The notes under the pieces are model-generated. The model did no database searches and was not told the origin of the DNA. It saw only the letters and a list, made by a program, of their open reading frames with translations. DNA of 14,420 nt from CAZJLP01 sp964546955 (GTDB taxonomy: Bacteria > Verrucomicrobiota > Verrucomicrobiia > Opitutales > Opitutaceae): the NCBI GenBank assembly GCA_964546955.1, contig CAZJLP010000083.1, forward strand, positions 1-14,420, read 5' to 3'. Numbering within the stretch: the first letter of the stretch is position 1; each line of letters begins with the position of its first letter. Both the position numbers and the translations under genes were made by a program. This document shows, one piece after another, positions 1 through 7,738 of the stretch.

Positions 1-1108
1 CGGGCGTGTCCTTGAGTTTGGGCGAAGCAAGCAGCGAGGCGACGCCGGCGCTTTGAGCGGCCGGCCCGCATCGCACGATGACCCTCGGGGGCTGCTCGGG
101 GCCCACCACGGTGGTTTGCGCGAGGGCCAGCGTCGTGGTCTCGCGGCGGGCGAAACGAAAGGGGTCGACCGCGGCGTCGATGGCTGCGGGCACCGAAGAA
201 TGCGAAGAGCTCGGCGCAGAGGCCCACCGCGACATCGCCTTGTCGGCAAGGGCGCGCGCCACCGGAATCTCGTAGACCGAGTCTTCGGTCAAAGACACTC
301 GGATCGTGTCGCCCAGCCCGTCGAGCAGCAGCGAACCGATTCCGATCGCGCTCTTGATGCGGCCATCCTCTCCATCGCCCGCTTCCGTCACTCCCAGGTG
401 CAGCGGGTAGTGCATGTCCTCCTGCTGCATTCGTTCGACCAGCAGGCGATAGGCTTGAATCATCACCTTCGGGTTCGACGCCTTCATGGACAGAATGATC
501 TGCTTGAAGGAATGCGATTCCGCGATGCGCAGGAATTCCAACGCGCTCTCCACCATGCCGAGGGGCGTGTCGCCGTAGCGGTTCATGATTCGATCCGAGA
601 GGGAACCGTGATTCGTGCCGATCCGGAGCGAGCGTCCGAGCTCGCGGGCCCGTTTGACGAGCGGCGAAAAGGCGTCGTGCAGCCGCGCAAGTTCCTGCTC
701 GTAGTCCGAATCCGAATACTCACGTACCGCGAATTTCTTCTTGTCCGCGTAGTTGCCCGGATTCACGCGGACCTTTTCGACGTGCTCGACCGCCTCCATC
801 GCGGCCTGCGGCAGAAAGTGGATGTCGGCCACCAACGGCACGTGGGCGAAGCCCGCCGCGGAAAATTTCCGCCGAATGGACTGGAGGCATTTGGCGGCCT
901 GAACATTCGGCGCCGTGATCCGCACGATTTCGCAACCCACCTCGGCCAGCGCGATCGACTGCCTGACCGTCGCGTCGATGTCCTGGGTGTCGCTGGTCGT
1001 CATCGACTGAACCCGGAGGGGGTTGCTCCCGCCCACGCCAACGGCCCCGACTTTGACTTCAATCGTGGAACGGCGGACGGTTTGAAAACGTGAAACGCAA
1101 TAGGCCAT
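1..1108 (-). CDS. ispG: 4-hydroxy-3-methylbut-2-enyl diphosphate synthase, long form, 5' part only
   Basis: Catalyses the penultimate MEP-pathway step, the reductive conversion of methylerythritol 2,4-cyclodiphosphate to HMBPP by a cytosolic [4Fe-4S] enzyme. The frame is open from the ATG at 1108-1106 to the window edge (369 codons, no stop). It shows the TIM-barrel motifs VNPGN (about residue 116), RIGTNHGSLSDR (162-173), LGVTEAG (238-244) and GIGSLLLDGLGDTIRVSLT (256-274). In the short bacterial form the C-terminal iron-sulfur domain, with its CPTC motif, follows soon after this point. Here the sequence instead continues with an Ala/Ser-rich linker and PPRVIVRCGPAAQ, as in the plant/chlamydial long form with an extra middle domain. 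The cluster-binding cysteines must lie outside the window. It is 159 bp downstream of rseP on the same strand, so it may be cotranscribed or have its own promoter. No Shine-Dalgarno sequence is visible. The family is certain; the long form is inferred from the part seen. Confidence 0.96.
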   Translation of the reverse strand, partial: MAYCVSRFQTVRRSTIEVKVGAVGVGGSNPLRVQSMTTSDTQDIDATVRQSIALAEVGCEIVRITAPNVQAAKCLQSIRRKFSAAGFAHVPLVADIHFLPQAAMEAVEHVEKVRVNPGNYADKKKFAVREYSDSDYEQELARLHDAFSPLVKRARELGRSLRIGTNHGSLSDRIMNRYGDTPLGMVESALEFLRIAESHSFKQIILSMKASNPKVMIQAYRLLVERMQQEDMHYPLHLGVTEAGDGEDGRIKSAIGIGSLLLDGLGDTIRVSLTEDSVYEIPVARALADKAMSRWASAPSSSHSSVPAAIDAAVDPFRFARRETTTLALAQTTVVGPEQPPRVIVRCGPAAQSAGVASLLASPKLKDTP

Positions 1109-1115
1109 GGAAAGG

Positions 1116-1131
1116 TGCAATCTAGATCGCA
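1116..1131. promoter_or_regulatory. 16-bp near-perfect palindrome upstream of ispG
   Basis: The sequence TGCAATCTAGATCGCA pairs with its own reverse complement at 7 of 8 positions. It ends 7 bp upstream of the ispG start codon. It could be an operator or a small 5'-UTR hairpin. No regulator is known to me for this sequence, and a palindrome of this size can arise by chance. Confidence 0.25.
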
Positions 1132-1248
1132 AGATCACGCCGCACAAAGGTTTTTGCGAAAGGCGGGCTCGAAGGCGTGCCTTGCGCTTGTAACAGCGCG
1201 CCGAGGTCGTTTTTCAGGCGGGCCAAAGAGCCAAAAAGCTTATTCTTA

Positions 1249-1261
1249 GGGCCTTAGGCCC
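1249..1261 (-). terminator. possible weak hairpin after rseP
   Basis: A 5-bp GGGCC/GGCCC stem with a 3-nt loop starts 6 bp past the rseP stop. A T5 run follows about 11 nt further on the minus strand. The stem is short and the T-run is not adjacent, so this is a weak terminator candidate at best. Read-through into ispG is plausible. Confidence 0.25.
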
Positions 1262-1267
1262 AGCGGC

Positions 1268-2740
1268 CTACTTCCCGGGTGCCGCCGGCGCGGATTGGGG
1301 TGGAAGAGGCGCCGGCGGTTGCGCCGGCGGGGGAGCGGCCTGTTCGGTCCGTTCAGCGCGGGTGTCGCGCCAGATGCGGCGCACGTCGCGGATGCCGAGA
1401 TAAATGAGGGCGGAGAACAGGAGAACCACGAAAATGCTCTGGGTGCCTGCGACCAGATCCCCGGGGAGCGAACGCCCCCGCAGCTTCGTGATCGTGGCGA
1501 AGACAATATGGCCGCCGTCGAGGACCGGGATCGGCAGAAGATTGAAGATGGCCAGGCTCAGATTGATGAGGATAACGAGCCAAAGGACGGCTCCGAAATC
1601 GAACTTCGAGAAGCGATAGATCTGGTGGGCCATACCCACCACGCCCTGCATCTTATTGAAACCGACATCTGACCGGGGGCTCAGAAGGCTGTGCAGGTTG
1701 CGGCCGATCATCACGAGGTCCTTCTTCAGCAATGTCCAAGGCAGGGGGTGAATCGTCTTTTCAGTCGGGGAGGCCCTCAAGCCAACGCCCAGCCGGTACG
1801 CCGTTTCGCTGACTTTGCGCGGGGTGGCAGTGAACGTGAGCGGTTTTCCGTCGCGCAGTACGGCGAGGGTGACGGGCGCTCCCGGACGTTGGCGAAGGTG
1901 TTCGCTGATTGCTCCCATATAGGAGACGGCACGATCGTCGATCGCGGTGATCTGGTCGCCGGGTTTGAGTCCGCTCGCGGCGGCCGCGCTGTCTTTGATA
2001 ATCTCCGAAATCATCACCTTCGTGGTCGGCTCGATGCCGATTGCGCGAACTTCCTCGACGCCGATTTTTTGCGGGAACAGTTCCACATCGAGCATCTGCC
2101 CCTCGCGCTCGATGGTGAGAGTGACCTTGGGCTGGTTCTGCGGCCCTCGGCCGGTGCCGATCGCGACCAAGTGATCGATTTCCGAAAACGTCGACACCTT
2201 GCGTCCGTCGACTGCGCGCACGACGTCCTTCGGTTGAATGCGCGCCGCGTAGGCGGGGCCGGGGGCCGTGCCTCCACTCGGAAGGTCGATCATAGGAAGC
2301 ACCGCGCCGATGACCGTGGTCTGTTCTTCCTCGGCAACTTTCAGTCCGACGACGTAGAGCAGGCACGCCAGGGCCGCGGCGAACAACACGTTGAAGACGG
2401 CGCCCGCGACGAACACGATGATGCGGGAGGTATACGAAATCGGAGGCAGCTTGTCCAAATCCGCGGAGCTTTCGCCTTCAATCCCGGCCATGTCGGCCAG
2501 CTGCGGCAGGGCGACATAACCACCGAGCGGAAGCCAGGAAAGTCGGTACTCGACGCCATCCTTGCCGCGCCAACCAAATATCTTCGGTCCGAATCCGATC
2601 GAAAAACGCTCGACCCGCACACCGCGCCAACGCGCCGCCAGGAAATGGCCGAGCTCGTGAACGAAGATCGAGCCGCCGAAAAAAACGACGACCAGAAAAA
2701 CCGACCAAACATTGGAGAAAACGCTTTGTAGAATGTCCAT
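1268..2740 (-). CDS. rseP: RseP/MmpA-type site-2 zinc metalloprotease
   Basis: Intramembrane protease of family M50B. In known members it cuts transmembrane anti-sigma factors or leftover signal peptides. The 490-residue protein has the zinc motif HELGH (residues 28-32) in its first membrane segment (about 12-34). A second hydrophobic segment lies at about 105-133. Two PDZ domains follow (about 145-222 and 235-310, the second containing SGLKPGDQITAIDD). The final metal-ligand region is NLLPIPVLDGGH (400-411), followed by a last membrane segment (432-450). The C-terminus (466-490) is a Pro/Ala-rich tail. The length is slightly above the usual 420-460 because of this tail. The ATG lies 13 bp after the dxr stop, so the two are probably cotranscribed. 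No Shine-Dalgarno sequence is visible. The substrate cannot be told from the window, since no sigma or anti-sigma gene is present. Confidence 0.96.
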   Translation of the reverse strand: MDILQSVFSNVWSVFLVVVFFGGSIFVHELGHFLAARWRGVRVERFSIGFGPKIFGWRGKDGVEYRLSWLPLGGYVALPQLADMAGIEGESSADLDKLPPISYTSRIIVFVAGAVFNVLFAAALACLLYVVGLKVAEEEQTTVIGAVLPMIDLPSGGTAPGPAYAARIQPKDVVRAVDGRKVSTFSEIDHLVAIGTGRGPQNQPKVTLTIEREGQMLDVELFPQKIGVEEVRAIGIEPTTKVMISEIIKDSAAAASGLKPGDQITAIDDRAVSYMGAISEHLRQRPGAPVTLAVLRDGKPLTFTATPRKVSETAYRLGVGLRASPTEKTIHPLPWTLLKKDLVMIGRNLHSLLSPRSDVGFNKMQGVVGMAHQIYRFSKFDFGAVLWLVILINLSLAIFNLLPIPVLDGGHIVFATITKLRGRSLPGDLVAGTQSIFVVLLFSALIYLGIRDVRRIWRDTRAERTEQAAPPPAQPPAPLPPQSAPAAPGK

Positions 2741-2753
2741 CGAGCAGCGAAGG

Positions 2754-3923
2754 TCAGCAGCGGGCCGTCAGAAAATCCCTGGCAACGCGCCGAGCTGTGG
2801 CGTCAGCTTCGAGGACAGCGGCAAGGTCGGAGGGTTCAAAATTACTCACGCTTTGCAGAGTGTGATCTACGATGTCCGGAATCGCAAGGAACCGTATTCC
2901 CCCCTCTAGAAACGCCGCAACCGCCACCTCGTTTGCTGCATTGTAAATCGCTGGTGCCACGCCGCCTGCGACCATGGTTTGTTTGGCCATCCCGAGCAAA
3001 GGGAAGCGCGCTTCGTCGACCGGACGAAACTCGAGGGAGAGCAAGCGGCCGAGATCCAAGGGCGCTTCCACTCCGCGTGAACGCGCAGGATAGAGCAGGG
3101 CATGCTGGATCGGAAAAGTCATGGACGGAGGGCAGAGCTGGGCGACCATGGCGCCATCTGTGAATTCGACAAGGCAGTGTACGATGCTCTGCGGGTGAAG
3201 GACGGCCTGACATTGCTCGGGTCGCAATCCGAACAGCCACTGCGCTTCGATAAGCTCGAGTCCTTTGTTCGCCAGGGTAGCGGAATCTACCGTGATTTTC
3301 GGTCCCATCGCCCAGTTCGGATGCTTCAACGCGTCGGTCGGGGTCACGGTCGCGAGTCGCTCCGCCGGCCAATCGCGGAACGCTCCGCCGGACGCGGTCA
3401 GCACGATGCGGGAAACACCCGCGACCGGGTGTCCCTCGATGCATTGGAAAACGGCATTGTGTTCGCTGTCGACCGGAAGAAGCCGGGTGCCGCGCTGGCG
3501 CGCCGCCTCCATCACGAACTTTCCCGCCAGGACCAGGATTTCTTTGCTCGCAAGCGCGAGCGTTTTTCCGGCAGCGATCGCGGCCAGCGCAGGCTCCAGG
3601 CCGGTCGTGCCGACGACCGCGATGAGAACGAGGTCCGCTTCGGGGAGTTGGGCCAGCGTTTTTAATCCCTCCAAGCCGCGGTGCAGGCATGTGCCCGGCG
3701 CGAACGCTCCGGATTTTTTGGCCGACGCGAAGGCGGCATTGTCGAAAAGACTCACGTGCGGGACGCGGAGCTCCGCGGCGATGGTCGCGAGTTTCTGCCA
3801 GTTGGTCCGCGCGGCGATTCCTACCAGTTCGAGTTTGTCGGAATGCGCGGCGATGACCCGCAACGTATTCTCACCGATCGACCCGGTCGCTCCCAGGAGG
3901 ACAATGCGTTTTCTTGCGCTCAT
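2754..3923 (-). CDS. dxr: 1-deoxy-D-xylulose 5-phosphate reductoisomerase
   Basis: First committed step of the MEP pathway: NADPH-dependent rearrangement and reduction of DXP to MEP, in the cytosol. The 389-residue protein has the usual family length. It shows the nucleotide-binding GATGSIG (11-17), ASKE (125-128), the metal ligands in PVDSEHNA (D152, E154) and NKGLE (E223), the flexible-loop motif HPNWAMGPKITVDSATLANK (201-220), and HPQSIVHCLVEF (243-254). All catalytic residues are in place. It starts with ATG 22 bp after the cdsA stop and ends 13 bp before rseP. The order cdsA-dxr-rseP is common in bacteria and supports one operon. Fosmidomycin sensitivity would be expected from the family but was not examined. 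Confidence 0.98.
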   Translation of the reverse strand: MSARKRIVLLGATGSIGENTLRVIAAHSDKLELVGIAARTNWQKLATIAAELRVPHVSLFDNAAFASAKKSGAFAPGTCLHRGLEGLKTLAQLPEADLVLIAVVGTTGLEPALAAIAAGKTLALASKEILVLAGKFVMEAARQRGTRLLPVDSEHNAVFQCIEGHPVAGVSRIVLTASGGAFRDWPAERLATVTPTDALKHPNWAMGPKITVDSATLANKGLELIEAQWLFGLRPEQCQAVLHPQSIVHCLVEFTDGAMVAQLCPPSMTFPIQHALLYPARSRGVEAPLDLGRLLSLEFRPVDEARFPLLGMAKQTMVAGGVAPAIYNAANEVAVAAFLEGGIRFLAIPDIVDHTLQSVSNFEPSDLAAVLEADATARRVARDFLTARC

Positions 3924-3945
3924 GCCATCGTCAATTTCTCGGAAA

Positions 3946-4767
3946 TCACACCAGGCTGAAAACCAAGTACGCGGCGGGCGCGGTGAGGATCAGGCTGTCC
4001 GTGACATCGAACATCCCGCCGATTCCCGGAATCGTCGCACCCGAGTCTTTGATTGTCGCCCGTCGTTTGATGATGGATTCCACCAAGTCCGCGACGATGG
4101 CGAGCGCCGCCAGAGGCACCGCGACCAAACCTGCGATCAAGGGGGTAAAATTTGCGGGGAGATAGTCGCGAGCTAGATAAGCGAGGCCGGCGCCGACCAA
4201 ACCCGAGATGGCGAGCCCGCCGATGGCGCCTTCCCACGTTTTTTTCGGGCTTATCACGGGGGCCATTTTATTTCGCCCGAAAGCCATTCCGCTGAGCAAG
4301 GCGCCTACGTCACAGAACTTGGATACGGCGATCACCCAGATGAAGACCGCGATGCCTGTTTCAGGCCGGGGCTTGTCCAGCATGATGATGCGCACAAAAT
4401 AGTGGAGCATCACGGGGACATAGATGATGCCGAAAAGCGACGCGGCCAGGGTTTCCACCCGGTTTTGCGCGCCGCGCTCGCCGAGAATTCGCACGGAGCA
4501 GACGATGACAGCCACCGCGACGAGGTCGGCGGTTTCAATCCCGTACCGGCCGAGGTAGAAGGGAGCCAGGACCACCGCCGCGCCGAGCAGCATGCCGAGT
4601 TTGTCGAACGGGTCGTAGCCCATGTGCTTCAGGAGCGAGTAGAATTCGCGCAGGGTAAGCACGGTGATCACCGTCACAATCCAGACTGCTCCATGATCCC
4701 GGAAAAAATGCAGCAGCGCCAGGACGATGGTCCACAAACCAAGGGTGCTGAGGGTTCGTTTTAGCAA
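3946..4767 (-). CDS. cdsA: phosphatidate cytidylyltransferase (CDP-diglyceride synthase)
   Basis: Integral membrane enzyme that joins phosphatidic acid and CTP to give CDP-diacylglycerol, the precursor of phospholipids. The 273-residue protein is made of several hydrophobic segments. Conserved elements include SKFCDVGA (149-156), FGRNK (163-167), SPKKTWEG (173-180) and the C-terminal family signature ESIIKRRATIKDSG...PGIGGMFDVTD (230-257). Two usually conserved signature positions differ: PxHGG is PGIGG, and DRxD is DVTD. The start is TTG at 4767. It gives the family-like N-terminus MLKR, and I found no other start codon just upstream in frame. A 91-bp gap separates it from uppS and 22 bp separates it from dxr. 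The gap has no clear promoter on this strand. Confidence 0.95.
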   Translation of the reverse strand: MLKRTLSTLGLWTIVLALLHFFRDHGAVWIVTVITVLTLREFYSLLKHMGYDPFDKLGMLLGAAVVLAPFYLGRYGIETADLVAVAVIVCSVRILGERGAQNRVETLAASLFGIIYVPVMLHYFVRIIMLDKPRPETGIAVFIWVIAVSKFCDVGALLSGMAFGRNKMAPVISPKKTWEGAIGGLAISGLVGAGLAYLARDYLPANFTPLIAGLVAVPLAALAIVADLVESIIKRRATIKDSGATIPGIGGMFDVTDSLILTAPAAYLVFSLV

Positions 4768-4858
4768 GGCAGGGGAAGGTTGCTTATAATTCGCCGCGGG
4801 ATTTCGCCGGGGTCGCCACGCCGGGGGAGGGCTGGATTCGCCAGGTCACGGTCGAGCG

Positions 4859-5608
<750 letters not shown>

Positions 5609-5710
5609 CGGTGTGTCCGAGCGATTTAGGAAGGGGGGGTGCCGCGATGCAAGTGACATTCTCGGTCGAACGAGGGTTGACGGAACGTTTAAACCGGCTT
5701 CCGTTCCCAC

Positions 5711-6004
5711 ATGAGCAAGACGCTTTCAGGCGGAGAGATACAGCAGGCGCTCGGCGGGCTGGGAGGATGGTCGTTCCACGACGATGCCTTGGCAAAGACG
5801 TTTAAATTCGGGTCCTTCAAGGAAGCGATGGCTTTTATGGTCCGCGTTGCCTTCGAAGCGGAGAGCCTGAACCACCATCCGGAGTGGAGCAATGTGTACA
5901 GCAAGGTTGAGATTCGGCTGACGACTCACGACGCGGGTGACAAGGTCACGGCGAAGGATGTGGAGCTGGCCAACCGGATCCAAAAAATCTCTTGGGTCGG
6001 CTAG
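5711..6004 (+). CDS. phhB: 4a-hydroxytetrahydrobiopterin dehydratase (pterin-4a-carbinolamine dehydratase)
   Basis: Small cytosolic enzyme that dehydrates 4a-hydroxy-tetrahydropterin, regenerating cofactor for aromatic amino acid hydroxylases. The 97 residues match the family length. The signature NHHPEWSNVYSKV (54-66) carries His55 and His56, and THD (72-74) carries the third conserved His73. The ATG at 5711 has no Shine-Dalgarno sequence in front. It is divergent from uppS and convergent with rpmA. No phenylalanine hydroxylase gene is adjacent. Many bacteria have this protein without a hydroxylase, so its physiological role is open. The gene symbol follows the Pseudomonas usage. Confidence 0.93.
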   Translation: MSKTLSGGEIQQALGGLGGWSFHDDALAKTFKFGSFKEAMAFMVRVAFEAESLNHHPEWSNVYSKVEIRLTTHDAGDKVTAKDVELANRIQKISWVG

Positions 6005-6156
6005 CCGATCGCTCGAACTAGAGGGTCCGTGTGAAACACAGAACATACGGCTGCTCCGACGTTGGCGCTTTATTGGCGTCGCGGCAGAATGACCGCTGAT
6101 AGCCTGCCGGGATGGCAGCTCCACCTCGAAGGCTCCTGGCCGTGGTGCAAAACTAA

Positions 6157-6182
6157 AAAACGCAGCCGGGCGGCTGCGTTTT
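6157..6182. terminator. bidirectional intrinsic terminator between rpmA and the dehydratase gene
   Basis: An 11-bp perfect stem, AAAACGCAGCC paired with GGCTGCGTTTT, encloses a 4-nt loop at 6168-6171. On the minus strand it runs straight into six T's and then a further T-run, so it ends the rplU-rpmA transcript about 24 bp after the rpmA stop. On the plus strand the stem ends in TTTT and can also stop the dehydratase transcript arriving from the left. Confidence 0.9.
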
Positions 6183-6205
6183 GGGAAATTAGACTGACGG
6201 ATCGA

Positions 6206-6448
6206 TTATTCGACCACGGCTACCTTGCGGTGCACTTTGTCGAATTTGACGGTGCCATCCTTCAACGCGAAGAGCGTCCAGTCGCGGCCTACGCCGACGT
6301 TCTTACCGGGATGCAGCTTCGAGCCGCGCTGGCGAACGATGATGTTGCCGGCGATTACCGTTTGGCCACCGAACTTCTTGATACCGAGCCGCTTGGATTG
6401 ACTCTCGCGACCGTTGGTTGTGGTGGACTGACCTTTCTTGTGCGCCAT
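6206..6448 (-). CDS. rpmA: 50S ribosomal protein L27
   Basis: Ribosomal protein near the peptidyl-transferase centre, whose N-terminal tail reaches toward the P-site tRNA. The 80-residue protein begins MAHKKGQ and contains NGRESQSKRLGIKKFGGQ (12-29) and the core RQRGSKLHPGKNVGVGRD (39-56), which includes the family signature. No N-terminal cleavage extension of the Firmicutes type is present. It lies 18 bp downstream of rplU in the near-universal L21-L27 order and ends before the strong terminator at 6157-6182. The GTPase gene obgE that often follows is absent here. The A/T-rich leader in front of the ATG has no Shine-Dalgarno sequence. Confidence 0.98.
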   Translation of the reverse strand: MAHKKGQSTTTNGRESQSKRLGIKKFGGQTVIAGNIIVRQRGSKLHPGKNVGVGRDWTLFALKDGTVKFDKVHRKVAVVE

Positions 6449-6466
6449 GACGAGTAAAAATTGAGA

Positions 6467-6781
6467 TTAAGCGTTGATGGTCTGGATCTTAATCACGGAG
6501 AGCTCCTGGCGGTGGCCCTGCTTGCGCTCCATGCCCTTGCGTTTCTTCTTTTTGAAAACGACGACTTTCTTGCCGCGTTTGTTTTCGAGGATCGTCGCAG
6601 TCACGCTCGCACCATCGAGGAGCGGGGTGCCGACCTTAAAGCCTTCGCCTTCACCGGCCGAGAGGACTTCGTTGATCTGCACGGTCGAGCCGGCTTCTGA
6701 ATTGGGATAGCGGTTAACGATCAGGACGTCGCCTTCGGAAACGGCGAACTGCTGCCCCTGAGTTCTGATGGTCGCTTTCAT
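6467..6781 (-). CDS. rplU: 50S ribosomal protein L21
   Basis: Binds 23S rRNA in the large subunit. The 104-residue protein has the usual length. It starts MKATIRTQGQQFAVSEGD and carries the basic C-terminal signature with FKKKKRKGMERKQGHRQ (76-92). It is the first gene of a two-gene operon with rpmA. The ATG at 6781-6779 follows an A/T-rich stretch with no Shine-Dalgarno sequence. The upstream region to 7027 is rich in hairpins and may regulate the operon. Confidence 0.98.
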   Translation of the reverse strand: MKATIRTQGQQFAVSEGDVLIVNRYPNSEAGSTVQINEVLSAGEGEGFKVGTPLLDGASVTATILENKRGKKVVVFKKKKRKGMERKQGHRQELSVIKIQTINA

Positions 6782-6876
6782 AAATAAAACCGCGAACTAA
6801 GAGTTTTTTCTTTCCGCGAAGCAAGGTAAATTTGGGGAAAACTCAGGGCGCGGCACCCATGCTGCGTGTGCGGCGG

Positions 6877-6904
6877 TAAGCGTTAGGCTGTAAGCTCTAA
6901 GCTC
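6877..6904. repeat. four-unit 7-bp tandem repeat in the rplU upstream region
   Basis: On the plus strand four consecutive heptamers can be read. The last two are identical TAAGCTC, and the first two are variants, TAAGCGT and TAGGCTG. A partial unit (TA) follows. The tract lies about 96-123 bp upstream of the rplU start. The 7-bp period is clear by eye. Its role, if any, is unknown. Confidence 0.7.
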
Positions 6905-6926
6905 TACTGTCCCAAAGGCAGCTCAG

Positions 6927-6968
6927 GCCCTGGAGTCAGGGCTGTTTCTCAAGGCCGCTTTCGCGGCC
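6927..6968 (-). promoter_or_regulatory. two hairpins in the rplU upstream region
   Basis: Hairpin one (6953-6968) has a perfect 6-bp stem GGCCGC/GCGGCC. As minus-strand RNA its loop is GAAA, a stable GNRA tetraloop. Hairpin two (6927-6942) has a 5-bp GCCCT/AGGGC stem with a 6-nt loop. Neither is followed by a T-run on the minus strand, so they are not simple terminators. If transcription of rplU starts upstream of them, they would form a structured leader. If not, they are the 3' trailer of the gene to the right. No promoter could be fixed with confidence. Confidence 0.35.
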
Positions 6969-6989
6969 GAACAAGTGCGAAGAAGGAAA

Positions 6990-7008
6990 GGCGGCAGGAC
7001 TCGCCGCC
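6990..7008 (-). terminator. probable intrinsic terminator after the coiled-coil membrane gene
   Basis: A 6-bp GGCGGC/GCCGCC stem with a 7-nt loop begins 20 bp past the stop of the gene ending at 7028. On the minus strand it is followed by a pyrimidine tail, CTTTCCTTCTT. The T-run is interrupted, so termination may be incomplete. Confidence 0.5.
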
Positions 7009-7027
7009 ACCGTTGGTCCACTACGCG

Positions 7028-7738
7028 TTACTTTTTTTGCTGCGGGGCTGGTTTCTCGGACGTGCCGCCGGCTTCACGGGCTTTGCGCGCTTCCGCTTCG
7101 GCCTGAGCATTCTTCATCTCCGTGTCCATGTAGTAGTGCTGGCGACGTTTGTAGTCGGCCGGATAAACGGAGCGAGCGATCAGGTCGGCCTCCGCATAGC
7201 GGCGCGACTCAAGCTCCTGCTGCTTCTGCAGCGCGGCCAGGCGCATCGCCTCGCGATCGACTTCCGCTTTCTTGCTCTGCTCCGCTTCCGCCAGTTTAGC
7301 CAGGGCCGCCTTGCGCGCGGCTTCGGCTTCCGCGGCTGCTTTTTCACGCTCTTCCGCGAGTCGGCGCGCTTCTCCTTCGGCGGCGGCCTTCTCGGCCGCG
7401 AGGCGCGCGCGTTCAGCCGCCGCGGCTTTCAATTCTTCCTCCGCCTTCGCGCGGCGGGCCTCGTCCGCCGCCGCTTCCTTGCGAAGCCGCGCGAGTTCCC
7501 GCTGGGAATCCTCGGCGTCCTGTTTCGCTTTCAACTCGCGCAGTCGCGCCGCTTCTTTCTCGGCGTCGGCCTTGCGTTGTTGCTCGGCGAGGCGCTGCTC
7601 ATTTTGGGCGTCTTCGGCGGCTTTGCGCTTGGCCGCGAGTTCTTGCGCGGTGCGAGCCTGATGTTTGCGAACGCTGACGACGCCGCCTGCGATCAACAAC
7701 CCAACAATGACCAACGTGATGATAATGCCTCGGTTCAT
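7028..7738 (-). CDS. TolA-like single-pass membrane protein with long charged helix, function unknown
   Basis: 236 residues. A short N-terminus MNRG is followed by one membrane segment (about 4-22), then Arg/Lys, fitting a signal anchor with the bulk in the periplasm. Residues about 28-190 are almost entirely Ala, Glu, Lys, Arg and Gln, as in the long helical stalk of TolA and in coiled coils. The C-terminal part contains ADLIARSVYPADYKRRQHYY (184-203) and ends in a Pro/Lys-rich tail. It lacks the C-terminal TolA/TonB globular domain, so it is not called TolA. The ATG at 7738 overlaps the stop of the upstream kinase gene as ATGA, so translation is probably coupled. The composition makes database matches to other coiled-coil proteins unreliable. 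No cysteine is present. Confidence 0.8.
   Translation of the reverse strand: MNRGIIITLVIVGLLIAGGVVSVRKHQARTAQELAAKRKAAEDAQNEQRLAEQQRKADAEKEAARLRELKAKQDAEDSQRELARLRKEAAADEARRAKAEEELKAAAAERARLAAEKAAAEGEARRLAEEREKAAAEAEAARKAALAKLAEAEQSKKAEVDREAMRLAALQKQQELESRRYAEADLIARSVYPADYKRRQHYYMDTEMKNAQAEAEARKAREAGGTSEKPAPQQKK

Noticed and set aside
53..1093. Long plus-strand frame of 346 codons opposite ispG
   Set aside because: The minus strand encodes unmistakable IspG motifs. The plus-strand product is Arg/His/Asp-rich with no recognizable domain, typical of the antisense frame of a high-GC gene.
1691..2731. Long plus-strand frame of 346 codons opposite rseP
   Set aside because: It is antisense to a well-supported protease gene and has the same Arg/Asp/His-rich shadow composition.
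4768..4858. TATAAT string at about 4785 as a promoter
   Set aside because: It is on the plus strand, where no gene follows. The neighbouring genes run on the minus strand, and no matching -35 element was seen.
5609..5710. Longer UppS starting at GTG 5710
   Set aside because: The extra residues are unlike the family N-terminus and would leave no room for promoters between two divergent genes. The ATG at 5608 gives the usual length.
6005..6156. Possible tRNA or small RNA gene between the dehydratase gene and rpmA
   Set aside because: A short TTCGA-like string and a TGTG/CACA inverted repeat are present, but no cloverleaf can be drawn on either strand. Only the terminator at the end is supported.
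7028..7738. Naming this gene tolA
   Set aside because: It shares only the membrane anchor and the charged helical composition. The C-terminal TolA domain is missing and no tolQ, tolR, tolB or pal gene is adjacent.
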